From Pseudoscleropodium purum (lineage: Eukaryota; Streptophyta; Bryopsida; Hypnales; Brachytheciaceae), in contig OZ017796.1 in NCBI GenBank assembly GCA_963969395.1, positions 12,650,501 through 12,714,500 of the forward strand: DNA of 64,000 nt, given 5' to 3'. Each line of letters begins with the position of its first letter. The stretch's first letter is position 1. The notes below the pieces were generated by a model. It saw only the letters and a list, made by a program, of their open reading frames with translations. It ran no database searches and was not told the origin of the DNA. Position numbers and translations under genes: made by a program. Of this stretch, positions 12,311 through 25,378 are shown piece by piece.

Positions 12311-15300
12311 TCAAAGGAATTATTTTTTTATCATTTAATTAGAAAAACTATTGATAAATGTGCATAATCATACCATAGAAAATGTAAGAGTATGTGATGG
12401 ACATGTCTTGTGTAGAAAATAATCATGATCCATCATGTGCATTGAAAAAAATGTAATCAAAGTGAGTGTATTAATAGGTCTTATCTGTGATGTAATAATG
12501 TAACATTTCAATGCTTTAGCATACTTAATCTCAAAGGAAAAAAAGGCAAGATTGAAACTTTCTAGATGATGAACACATTGTGGTAATGTTATCAAATGAA
12601 AAAGAAACACATTTAATTATAGTAGAAGCATCCATAGTCGACCACTTTAGCAATTCCGTGCATGTTTTGGAGTAGTATAAGGCAATGTAAATTTTTTGCC
12701 ATGTTAGAAGATAGAAATTGTAGGGATTGCACTTTTTTGGTAATTTTATGCTTTGAATTGAAATTACCATGAATTTTGGAAGCCAACAACTGGTCTGAAT
12801 TCATACCCGATATGTACCTAGCTGTCTTCCGTGATAGACGGACAACATGATGAACAAAATGTGTCTGATGTCCAGTAAATGTCCGTCTGTCTAATGAAGT
12901 CAACTCTAAGTTTGACTTTTGCAAAAAAAACTCAATAGTTATAATTTTGATATATTTGTGTTTCATTTTATTAAAGTGATCCAATTTGATAAACAATTAT
13001 TGTATTCTAAATAAAGGTTCATAATTAAAGTGAGATTTCAAATTGCCTTGGTTGTTGAATATGGCCTTATTAGACAAAATATCACATACACTCAATACTT
13101 GTCATACATGACATGCGACATACGACGTCTATCAAACACCAAAACCCAAAATTATGTCTGACAAGACAACCCTGAATATATAAAGTCTTTTGATTCCAAT
13201 TATTCAAGAACTACTTCCTGCTCACTACTTTGGGGCATGTGTCAAGACTTGATTAGTCCTAACTTTGAAAAAGAAGAAAAACACATTCAAAGCTTGGATA
13301 TAGTGCACCCTACAGGTTGAGGATGGGTCTTTAGTTGGGGATGGGTGCTTCTACCATATGTATTTTGTGCCAAAAAATATTAGCAATATATTGGAGATAA
13401 CTATAATTAAGGTATATATAAAGCTTACAATAGTAGAGGTATAGGTCCCAAAATACCACATCAAGAATAGATGAGTACGAAAATGTCATAATATCCTATA
13501 AAAACTTTGATTATTAGCAAAACTTTGTTGTACAAAGATGAAGACACCATGTTTCTTTCAAATCCTCTTCTTTTGTTGTAGTGGCATGCCAAATGGACAT
13601 TTTTTGTCATTGTTCCTCTAAAATGTTCCTCTAAAAAGTTCCTCAACTTATTTGTTGTTCCCGGCCTTCAGGTGCACACATTGCAAGAACATCTTGTATC
13701 TTTTGCATTGCTTTCTAGGTGTTCTATGGTGATTTCTTGGCAAGGTTTAATTCTATAATTTCTACATATGTCCATATTTTCCAAATCAAAATTTTCCAAA
13801 TGACAATCTACTCTAAAAATTAGAGACCTCCTTTTCCAATTAGACTCTTAATTTCTTTTGAATTTTTTCTTATTTTTATAGAATATAGTTTTGCAACTAT
13901 TTTAGCAAATTGTGGGACCTCAAGGGATTAAATGCTTCCTTTCTTAGTTGGACATATTTTGAAAAAATAGATTAAATATGGATAAATAAAGTTTGAAATT
14001 CTACTCATAATTTGATCATTCATTTTGACTTGACTATAAGAAGTTAATTAAGCTCATGCATATTTTATCTAAAATGTTATACATCCTACCTACCTCCTTA
14101 TATAAAAAAATTGTAGAAGAAAAGTGGCTTATGAAGCATTGCAATAAGACAAGTTTGCACGTTGAGTTTGATTCAAATTATTATTAAGAATGTCAAATAT
14201 TTTGTAATTTGAATTTGGGCCCACTTCACACTATGGCTATTCAAGTTGAAAGGTCATAGGATTGAGTGGCCAAATTTCGTTGAGATTTAAAAGAAATGGG
14301 CAATAAATATATGAGTTAGAACCTTGGGCCAATCATAGTGTGAAGCTTCCAAAGGTTAAGCCCAAAGTCCAAACCTATACCATTTGTTTGACTTTTATCC
14401 TTCTCTCTCCACATTCATCCATCTAATTTCTAAAAATTTCCACAAAGCTTCATCCAAGTGTTAATTTTTTCAAGCAAAAGATAAAAAAACATGAGAAAGG
14501 GGTCAAAAATGGCCTTTGAAATACAATCATATCACATATTCACATCATCAAACAAGGAATAAGAAGGGTACAATTTGAATAAGACACTATAAGAATTTAT
14601 TTATCTTTTAACAAGTGCTGAAACATGTGTACATGTTTTCAAAAATGTGAAGCGGGTTTAGAAAAATCCGTCAAGATTGACATGGTAAAAACATGAGGAA
14701 ATCTGAAAAAACATGCCATATTTTTAGAGAAACATTACAACAAACATGGTTTTAAGAGGTGCCTAAAATATGTCATGTGGTAGCTACATAAGCGCCATGC
14801 AAGTAGATAATGCCATGTAGGATTTTCTTCACCTGACCAAAAGATGAGGTGGTAGTTGATGTCATGTTTTTTGAAAATTTTGATATTGTTTTTAGTGACA
14901 TCAACTTGGACATAAATAAGAATTTGAATATTATTTTTAGCAACATTGATTTTGACCTCTAGACGTTTTCTCAACCATCAATTTTGATGTTAGTTTACAC
15001 ACATCTACCATATACAATACATTATATATCGTAAACAATACATTATACACAATACATTATACACCATATTGACAATAGTATTGAATGACTTGAAAAGCCT
15101 TATCATAAGTATTTTGACATGAGAAGGCAAGTTATTTATGTAAGAGGGATGGTAGGAGGGAAGACAAACTATATGGGACATTTAAAATGTTATTTTTTAT
15201 TATCAAAAATAGAATTTCAGATTCAAGTAATATGATGAACATGATGTTGTCTCACAAAAACATTCAAACGTTATAGAGGATGTCTTAGTTGACATTGCAA

Positions 15301-18300
15301 AAAACATCTCAATGTCATAAAGGACATTGCTATTGACATCACAAAAAGCATTTGCATGTGATAGAAGACATCTTAGCTAACATCCACTATGACAATGTTA
15401 AGATTTTCAAATGGCATTAAAACATGCTAACTTGGCATGTTATGTGGTTTGCTTTCACCTATTTTTTCACATGTTGTCACTGTTTTACCTTAGCCCCTAA
15501 GAATTTATAGAAATTTATTTGCAATCAAATCTGGAGCCGTTCCCAATGTGTGTAAGTCATTTATAGTCTTTCTATCATTCCTCTTGTCCCAAGTCAAATC
15601 CAAAATGGTAATCCCAACAAAAACTGTAAGCTTTAAGAATTCTCTCAATTTATTTAAATGTATTATACATCTTGTGAAATCAATATCTATTGTGATTTTT
15701 CTTGTAAGATGTATTTCACATCACGCTAATTTAAAAAAGCCGTCAACTATAGAAAATGAAGTGGTACCCTTGCACAAAATGTTGAATTGAAAAATCATAA
15801 TCATTCATCATCAAAATCAAATGTTCAAGGTTGAAGCTACACTTAAAGAAGACATCACTATTAAAAATAACTAATTAAAATAGTGAGTACTTTAGGATTT
15901 TTTTTACATTAAGGTTTTGTCAACATCAAAATGTGGTGCCTTTGCATTTTGGATTTACATATTATAGATGTAATAGCAAAAGGTGAATATCTACTTTTAC
16001 AATACTATTACTTTATCTACATTTTAAAGATAATTTTTTATAGATGAAATAATGAAATATTGAAATTGGATAGAATTTTAATTTATAAGAGAAGAATTGC
16101 CTCATAGAATTTCAAAATGATAACAAAATTGTTCCTAAACATGCAAAGAAGAATTTGCACTAGAAATATTGAACAAGACTATAAAATGAAAAGTGCAACG
16201 TCTTCTACTCTATTTGCAATCCAATTATTTTAAAGCCCTCAATGGAAAATGGAATAAATACAACATACAATAGAAGTGAGTGTAGAATCATTGTTTTGTT
16301 TCCAATTTTCTTTGTTGTTTAGAAGAAGATATAAACAATAATTACACTAAAAAAATGTCAAAAAAAAATTCTTAGAAAATAGCTAAGCTTTCAGCTTCTT
16401 TACATTATCAAATTGTTGCACCTTAGTGCATGTGTGAAGAATACACTTTTTATTTATCAAACATGCAAATGGTTCAAAATTAGCATCCTGGAATGAGAGA
16501 CATAGGTTTTCTTCTTAAAAAGTTATAAGTTTTGAAACTTCTTTTTTTAAAAGCAATATTTAGTACATTATTTTTTTGCATTTTCCATCCCTATTCTATT
16601 GTATATAACTTTTACAATTGGATTACTCTTAACCTACATTTTCATACATGTACTCTATCTTCTAAATGATTTATAGTAAAATTATTAAAAAAAAAGAAAA
16701 AAATTCTAGCAGTCATTGCATTCCAATATTAATTCCATTTCCAACCAAGAATAGTAAGTGTTACTTGCAACTATTGCTCAACCCCAAAGTCATAGTACTT
16801 GAAGCAAAAAAAAAACTAATACTTCCTATAATGCAAACATATATGTTTTAAATACCAATTATTACAATTTCAAAAATATGTATATATGTTTGATTCTCTG
16901 AATTATGGAGCATAATGTAAAACAACTTCCCTGAAAATTCTAAGGCCAATTTTTTTTTGTCAAAAATGGCTCAATATTGAAAGTTTGGCTACATTCATCC
17001 AAGAAAATCTAAAAAAAAGTTTTTAAGAACCAAACCATAAGATCTTGCACTTCACTTATTTCAAATCATGTGGTCAAAATTTCATCACCATACAGATTAG
17101 AAGATATTAACATTCAAAGTTGGAAAGTAAAGATTGTTTGAATAAGTTTAAAAAAAATTTAAGTACTTTCTGATTTTTTAATAATTTAATTTAACTTATA
17201 CTTGAAAAAAAACTATTAACACAACTAAGTTTTTTCCAAGATTCTTTAGTGAATGGAATAAGAAATCCTTTTAGAGTTATTCCTTAAGAATTACACAAAA
17301 TTTTAAATTTTATAGAGTGACAAATTACTAACTAAATTATGACTCCAAATTTTTACAAATCTTGAACTTCACTCCAAAAATCTCCCCCAAAAGTGAAAAT
17401 TTCTAAAAATTTCTAAAATGTTTTATATATTGTTTTAATTATTTATTGAAAAATTCTTTATTGAATTATAAGAAATATAAAAATTTAGAGTCAAACATCA
17501 ATCAATAGTATTTCATTCATTAAAATTTTAAATTTTGATGAATCTTTACGTGAAAATTCTAAATAGAATTCTCATTCTACTTATTAAAAAGCCTTGAAAA
17601 AAATTTACTTCTATAGAAAGTTTTTTCTTGTTTTTCTCCACTCAATTGTTCTTACTTTTTTCCACTCATTTATTTTTGCTTTTCTCCACTCATTTCTTCT
17701 TGCTTTTTTGCATTAACTTGTATTCATTATTCTCCCATCTTGAATAAGAGCATTCAAGCTGTAAATTTTTTCTATATGTGAAATATGACTTTCATAATAC
17801 AAAAGGTCGTTTTATATATGTGAAAGGTTGCTTTTATAATGCGAAAATCTTCTTTTATAATTTGAAAAGTTGCCTTTATACCATACCGGTTTGTTACAAT
17901 TAGCAAAAAAAGTTAGTTTTCAAAAATCCAAAAATAAAGTATTAAAATGAATAAGAGAAATTGTCAAATTCACCAAAAATTAACCCTTGATGTCCCATTG
18001 TTCCCTTGAGTGGAAAAATGGGCAAGTTCCTATGATCTCAATTTTTGGATACTTTTTTTAAAACTTTATTATTAAATACAAAAATCAATTAGATTTATAG
18101 GAATATAGTTTTTATTTCAATTAGTGCCTAGGAACAAAAGTTATACCACAAAAAGCCTAGAATTGAACTTGTCAAGTAGCCCTCAAAAAAGAAATAAAAT
18201 TCAAAATTGAATTTTTGAATTTTTTTTCTAAAATATTTTAGATTGTGTATATATAAAGCTTTGAGTCGTTCCATTTGAACTAGTTATGACAAAATTGTAT

Positions 18301-19425
18301 AGTGATTAACAAAATTATATAGTGATTTTACTTTAACAAATTGACATTGTATGAAAATAACGCCTAGTCTATTGCCCAGCCCATTGCCTAGGCTATCTTC
18401 CCTAGTTGCCACAGTCAGTCAACTTCCAACCTAATCCTACAAGAACTTCTCCAAGTAAATAACCTGTGAAAAGGATTCTTTGTGTTGACGTGGCAATTCT
18501 TTGTTTTTGAGAACGTTTTAAAAAACACATGGATGTTTCTTGCAATGTTTCATTTAACATTCTTGTCAATGAAACATTCAATTATCTTACATTTGACATC
18601 TACAAGTTTGTCAAAACATCCTCAAAAATTCTTGCTTCCTAGGCAGCCACTGCATTTTAGAGCTTGTGTTTCAGAAAATATGCCTATCTTTTTAAAACAT
18701 CCTAAAAAACATTGTTTTTTTCTAGTGAGAAGGTGACATTGGTTGTTGAAAAGAAGTAGGTTCATTGAATGCAGACTCTCTATAATAATAGTAGAGACTA
18801 GATGACCAAGAAATAAGAAATGAGAAATTGAGACTAAACACCCCTAAATAAGGCTTTACTTTTTTCAAAACTTAACTCTCCACTAATTGAGAATCACGAT
18901 ACTTTACATAATATCACCTCTTTGATTATATATGCTAACAATATCAACACAAAGTATATTATCACAATCCTAAGACTATATAACAAGTGCAATTATCCAT
19001 CTATGTTTATTTATAAGTACTAAGCAAAGTAAAGAGAAATGTCCAAGAAGAAGTTTATGTGCTTGAAAATAAAATATTTCATGATTTCCAAATTGATAAA
19101 ATTGGATTTGAAGGCATAGTACACAACAAGCCAATGTTATGTCAATAGTGAGGTAGTTGCAAACCAATTACTATTTACGTTGCAAATCTATCAAATCCCA
19201 TGAAGGAAATTAGTAAAATTCAGTCATATTGGAAGAAGTTAAGCAAAAATCATGAGAACTAAGAGACCTTTAATTGTCATTTCTATGTCACCCCATGTTG
19301 AAGCCCAAGTGTTGCACACAATATTCTCACAAAATCACACAAGAGTAAACCACTAGAGCCAAGAATGTAGGACATAGAAAATGGGAGGCCATTATATCTA
19401 CGACTACTAGAGGAAAAAAACCCTA
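12311..19425. other. AT-rich gene desert
   Basis: No gene recognised over 7 kb. A partial family B fragment lies near 16985-17145 (AAGATCTTG, AAAATTTCA, AGATATTAACATTCAAAG). A weak inverted pair is TGATAGACG at 12833 with CGTCTATCA at 13126. A small hairpin is AGACGGACA at 12836-12844 with TGTCCGTCT at 12880-12888. Confidence 0.55.
15014..15066. repeat. short tandem repeat, ACAATACATTATA units
   Basis: Three imperfect consecutive copies of a motif close to ACAATACATTATA. A local minisatellite without coding content. Confidence 0.7.
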
Positions 19426-19678
19426 CATTAGAGGAAATTTGAGGGTTGTAAAGGCTGTCATTGTTCCCCCGCAGCAAGGGGTATGGTCAAGTGGTCAACT
19501 GTCAAAAAAAAATTTTAAAAAGAATTTAACTTTTGAAATACAAAAAAAAATTGAAAAAAAAATTAGAAATAACATGACACTCTCTCAACCATGTTTGACT
19601 ACACTACTAGCACTGTTCACTGCATTTTTGGGGATGGATAACTGGCAATCTCTTTTTGGCCTCAAATTTTCCCTAATG
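19426..19678. mobile_element. MITE-like element (family A)
   Basis: About 253 bp, bounded by inverted ends: left CATTAGAGGAAATTTGAGG and right, reverse complemented, CATTAGGGAAAATTTGAGG. Same length and layout as 9328-9582, with a diverged version of the central palindrome. It is non-coding. Confidence 0.65.
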
Positions 19679-19749
19679 ATTAGGTATTAATGAAGTATTA
19701 ATGAAGTAGTTGGGATTAGTTAAATTAAGGCTCCATCTATTGTAGGTGG

Positions 19750-20165
19750 GATTCTATATCATCTAGGCCAAATTTAAACTCGTTAGAAAGTTTCATGGTG
19801 GATCCACCAATATAAAATTGGCCCACGGAGTTTTCTTTCTATCTAATTAGTGAGTAGAAGCTTCTATGGTGGTTCCACCAATGCCAAATTGGGCCATAGA
19901 GTTTTCCTACTACCTATTTAGTGAATAGAAGCTTCCATGGTAGGTATACCAATGCAAAATTAGGCCATAGAACTTTCCTACTTTCTATCAGGTGAATAGA
20001 AGCTTCCATGGCGGGTACACCAATGCAAAATTGGGCCATAGAACTTTCCTACTTTCTATCGAGTGAGTAGAAGCTTCCATGGTAGATCCACCAATAAAAA
20101 ATTGGATCATTCCTATTCAATCATCTGTAAACTCCATGGCAATCAACCAATACAAAATTGGACAA
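19750..20165. repeat. 71-bp tandem repeat, about 5 units
   Basis: GAAGCTTCCATGG-type unit starts recur at 19786, 19857, 19928, 19999 and 20070, exactly 71 bp apart. Each unit contains ACCAATGCAAAATTGG(G)CC and an AGTTTTCCTACT stretch. The first and last units are more diverged. It is non-coding. Confidence 0.85.
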
Positions 20166-23100
20166 TTTAGAAAATTTTATCCCTGCTATCCAAATTGGTA
20201 AAGATTAAATAAATTTAAAAAACAATGCTTCTTGATATGCAATTGCAAATCCATGAAAAATATACATAGTATATTAGAGAGCGCCCAAATATTATTCAAT
20301 CATTGCATAATTTTTGTGCTTTTGAATAACTAATGGAACAAACTTTATATTGATGAGAAATTATTTTAGTGAATTGCAAAACCTAGTCATGCCAATCCTT
20401 TAAGACACAAGGTCCTAGATTTGCTTCACATGACAAAGTATTATATTCTAAATTTGGGATAAAATCTTAAATTGAAGAAATTAAGTTAAAGACTTGCTAA
20501 AAAAAATAAGACATAAGAAGGGCATTGAAAAGAAAAAGCATCCTACCTACTATTGCAAAATAGCCCTTCCAATCCAATCTAATGGATGACAAGATTTCAT
20601 CCATTAGATGGACATTTGACCATAGTTTGGGTCTTCCAAAAATTGCTTTGAGAGTTGCCAACCCGAACTTGCTTTGAGAGTCCATTGCCATGTAGGCAAT
20701 TTGGAAGGCAACAAACTTTGGCTTGAGATGTTGAATTCCTAGTTTCTTGAAAACTTATCATTGGAAATTGACAAACTCTCAATCTTTGGCAATAGTGTGA
20801 AGTGGCCCTTACTATTCTTTAACAAGAAGAAAGAGGTGAGACATATGCCATTTCTACAAGTTAGCTCTCTAATATCACTTCTACAAAAAATAGATATTAC
20901 AATTTTATAATCAACCATTTTTTAATAATCTTATGATTATAAAAAAAATGAAAAACAATATAACTTTTCTATAGCCCTACCTTCATTAATAAAATTAATT
21001 TCCAATGTCATTCCTAAGCCTTTGTCAAACTACCTTTTATTCAAAATCCACACCACAATTTTCTTTCTAATTAAACACAATACTCTAATATTCTAAAATT
21101 CTCATTACAATAATTAGTCGGACACACCAAGAAATATTGTACATAGCCCTCATGAAAAGACTACTACTCCACCTTCCTCTCTATTTTCCTATTCAAAGAA
21201 ATAATAGTCTATAAAATGCCGCCAACTACCATCTTTTTCCTTCAATGATACAAGTCAACTCCTCTCTTGATTACAATGTTCAAATTCCTTAAATCAAAGT
21301 ACCTAGGTTTAATATAATCATGGTATGTGCCTCCCTTGCCAAGGTGTCAAGTCACCTTAGCAAAACTATTGCATTGAATCAATTGCAAAAATCTCCATAA
21401 TTGCTCCAAAAGAAATGCTCATGTAATTTTTACATATTAAGTTCTAAACTAGCTACAATCTTGAAGCAATCATTGAAGTAATTTATATAAGATATTATAA
21501 ACCAAATAAATTTAATTTATTAGTCAGTTATTTAGTTGATAATTATTGAATCAAATTATTCAAGGATTAGTGAAAGTTTAAAGTTCAAGAACAAAATGTG
21601 AAATTGGATATACAATACAAAGTTGTATGATATGTTAATTTTATTTTTTTAATTTATTGATATACAATCATTATTTGAATTTGTTTAGTAATAATAATTG
21701 GTGAAATATAAAGAATTGTTGTTACCTTTGCAAATCTTTGTGTCTCTATGATTCTTACAACTATATAATTTGTATAATTTCAGCCTATAGAAATTAAAAC
21801 AATTTGGTTATTATTCATAATTTGAATATGAAATTTTTGACATAATATTTATAAATCATTGATTAAATAATTTAAATCTAAAACATGTATTGTTTGATAG
21901 AATAGTGCATTACATATTTTCAAATGATTCTAAAGGTTTAAAAATTATATTAATCTAAATTGGAATGAATCAAATTATTCTATATTAATTCACATTCCAT
22001 ATCTTTATATATAATTTGAAAATTTTCAAATATTACTTAATTTTTCACAAAATTGAATGCTTAAGAATTAATTAAAATTTTTAAAATAAATAATAACTTT
22101 GAATAGTTTTTTAGATGAGTAATATATTTCAAAGTTAAATTTATATATTTATATATTTAAATTAAATTAAATAATTTTTTATTAAAAAATATATGTAAAT
22201 TTTATTATCAAATTTTCAAAAACATTTTATGGTTCAACCTTGAATTTAAAAAAAATTAAGATTGCATATACATATTTTAATAAAAATATAGTTTTGTGCA
22301 ATCATTTTTTCAAAACATGAATAATTATTAAAAATAAAATGATCAATTTATGTATTTATTATTTCTTTTATAATATTCTTATCCATGCATAAGAACAAAG
22401 AACTATATAATAAATACCTTTTCATATCTTAGAGATTAATGAAGGTAATATGAAAATACTTTTTATTTATATATTTTTGTACATATTTATTTCAAAGTGA
22501 TGAAGACTCATGTACTTACCTTTTGGAGGCCTTTTTTATGGTATTAATAAACTTTTGGAGATAAATGTTTTATATACACATACAAATAAACATTTACTTC
22601 AATATATACATTTACGTAAGAAAATCAATGAAACAATTTTTATATTAAAATTTAAAGAATCATTGACTTTTAAGAATTGGATAATTATAAATATTGGGCT
22701 AATTCAATATGTACTAAATTACTTCAAATATATTCCAACTCTCACTTGATCTCCAACAAAGTTGTTTTTATATTCTAATAATTGATAAAAGTTAATGGTT
22801 CCTAATTGGTTAACTTGGAGGTTGATTTTTCAATTAGTGACAAAGATATATTATTCTACCACTAGTCACCTAATAAATTTGGTGGTTGATTTTCAACTCC
22901 TAATATAGACTTAATGCCCTACTAATGGCTTTTATTGTAAAAGTGCAATCAATCATGATAAATAATGTTATGAACCTTTTTACATGTATTGTATCAAAGA
23001 AGCTTGTTCAGTAAGTTATCGCCTTTTAAAACTCTACAATCATCTTCTCATTCACTTTGCATATCTTTGCAATACATTATTTATTAATTATAAATGTACA

Positions 23101-23700
23101 TCATATAACATTTTCTCATGTTATATAAGAACACACTTCAATAAGAACTTAAAAATATCATAACATTGAATTCAACAACATTTGAAATTTTATCCAATAG
23201 ATCATATGTCAAATGAATTCAATCAAATTTTATAATAATAAAAATATAAATTATGAAAAAAATATTTGCTTTTAATGAGTAAGTCAATTTAATCAATAAG
23301 TGTTGAATCTATCATAGTTTTGTGGTAGACCATTCAAATAAATATGAAATATACTTTGATATAAATATCACTTATTACTAATGATCATATTATTGCATTT
23401 TCAAGTTATCATATTGAATAGGATGAGATAGTTTGGGAATGAGATGATAAATGGGATGCTAATATATAACTATCCACTAAGAAGTGGCAGTATTTGCCAT
23501 TTACACTATGAAAACCTAACATTGAAAAAGAATCCTCATGATGACTCGAGAAAATAGTTCATGCCATATTTTGAAAATATTCTTTCTTAAATATGTGGGT
23601 TTCCATTTATTTGAACCTTGCTATAACTATTAAAAAGAAGATTGGTGTGATTAAATTTTCATTCAAAATAAAGTAACACTAACTTCAGAACAATACCCAA
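20166..23700. other. extremely AT-rich spacer
   Basis: No gene recognised. The stretch 21450-23400 is the most AT-rich in the window. The ORFs here consist of Ile/Lys/Asn/Tyr codons and are not credible. Confidence 0.6.
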
Positions 23701-25378
23701 ATAAATACTCCCCAAAGCATCCCTTTCTCAATTGCATCCCCTACATTTTGTTGTCCAATATTTTTGAACTCAAATGTTATGACAATAAAGATAAGGGATG
23801 CAATTGAAAAAAGATACCTTGGGGTACTTCTACCTTACTAAAACAATATTCTTCACTCTTTAATTTATCAATTTTATGTTTTCCAACAATGTTGCAAACT
23901 TTAGGAGTCTGACGGTAATAATAAATAATCCAACTTCCAACAACCTCAAACTTACTGGTGAAGCACCTTCCCCCAGGACGAAAAATCCAGCCTCCGAAAG
24001 AAAACCAGAAAAACCTAGATCCAGCCCCACAATCAAGTCCCAAACGAAGATTTCACCATCCACACATCCCCAGCCGCAACGTCCCCCTCCGAACCTCAAC
24101 CCCGAACCACCACCTCACCTCCGAGCCCGACCCTCCGAACAAACCCGGTCAGGCTCCAAACTGCTGATCCCGAACCTCAAAACATTCTATCCCCGCTTCG
24201 GATCCAAACCTGGATGACCGCGGCACTGCGCCTGTTGTTCTTTTAGTCCACGGCGAGTGTCTGCAAGTCTGTACAAAAAAGCATGTAGAAATATACCGAC
24301 CTGCACGCATTCCACGGTTTCATGGAACTGCTGGCATCTGTGACATCTGGGCAAGAGTAGGATTGGCAATCGGACGGTACCCACAAGCGAAATTTTAATC
24401 TCGGAGATGCTCTTAAGAGGTTTATCGGGGGCCTCTGGACTCGCGGAATCGGAGCTCTTTCCGGGAAGTGGCTGTCTGCGTGTAGCCGGAAGTTTTTGGA
24501 GTTTCCTAGTTTTCAGTTTGCTTGTTGCCGTTGTTGGATCCCACTTCGTAGTTTGTGGTTTGTAGTTTGTGGTTTGGTCGCATTCTGTGGTTTGTGCTTA
24601 CTGTTCGAGTGTTTTCAGAAGTCTTGCGTGAGTTTTGAAATGGCTTGGGGTTCATGGGTGAGGAGATAGTAGTGTCGAGGGTTGGGTTTTTGCGTGACTG
24701 GTTAGGTTTTGGGTTTTCTCTTTTGGAGTGCATGGCTTCAGGGAAGTGATAGCTTGTAGAGAGCTGTGTTTGTGTATTGTGTATTGTGTTTTCTGTAGTT
24801 GTGAGAGGTTTTGTTTGGGAGGAAAAAAGGGTGTGAAAAAGAAAGAAAATAAGAGTTTGTGAAGGGGAGCAGCTCCCCTTTTGTGTATCTTTGTTGTCCT
24901 CCTTTGGTTACCTTTGTGTGTTGGTTAGTTGTGTGTTTTGTAAATCTGTAGGAAAGCGAAATATTTGGTCGATTGCTTGAGTTGCAAGCAAACTTGTTTA
25001 CAGTGTTTTTTGTGTTGGGTGAAGTGTTTTAACGGCCGTTGGAACTCTGATCGCTTTATACGAAAGTGATTACAGACTTGAAGTTACCTCGCTTTCCCCA
25101 AACCCTAGAATGTGAACGTGGTCGTCCCATTTTTGCCCAAGATTCTTGGTTTATCCCAACTCAGCTCTCACCTTTCTCTCATCGTAAGTAATTGCACAGC
25201 TCTCCGTAAAAGAAGAAAAAAAATCGTTCCATCGCCCTCTTGTAGAGGAAGAATCGAAGCAGTCATTGCACTTTGCATTGTTGTCCTTGAGTTGAAACTT
25301 TCGACGAAAAAATCTCTTTCGGGTGTGGCAAGAAGTGTCGAGCTTTTTGGTGAAGTAGGGAGGGTTTACTGGAAGAGG
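23701..25378 (+). promoter_or_regulatory. 5' region of the NAC gene
   Basis: GC rises sharply from about 23940. It includes a C-rich, G-poor stretch (23950-24190) and then a T/G-rich stretch (24500-24950) suggestive of 5' UTR or leader intron. The promoter and 5' UTR of the NAC gene should lie here. No confident coding exon seen; ORFs on both strands overlap and most start at non-ATG codons. Confidence 0.4.
25100..25108 (+). promoter_or_regulatory. telo-box-like motif AAACCCTAG
   Basis: Matches the plant telo-box core AAACCCTA and lies about 270 bp before the predicted start of the NAC gene. Such motifs are common near transcription starts of plant growth genes. A nine-base match can occur by chance. 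Confidence 0.3.

Noticed and set aside
19480..19505. tRNA/SINE A-box-like text (TGGTCAAGTGG)
   Set aside because: No B box (GGTTCGANNCC) follows at the right distance and no cloverleaf can be drawn. It lies inside a MITE-like element.
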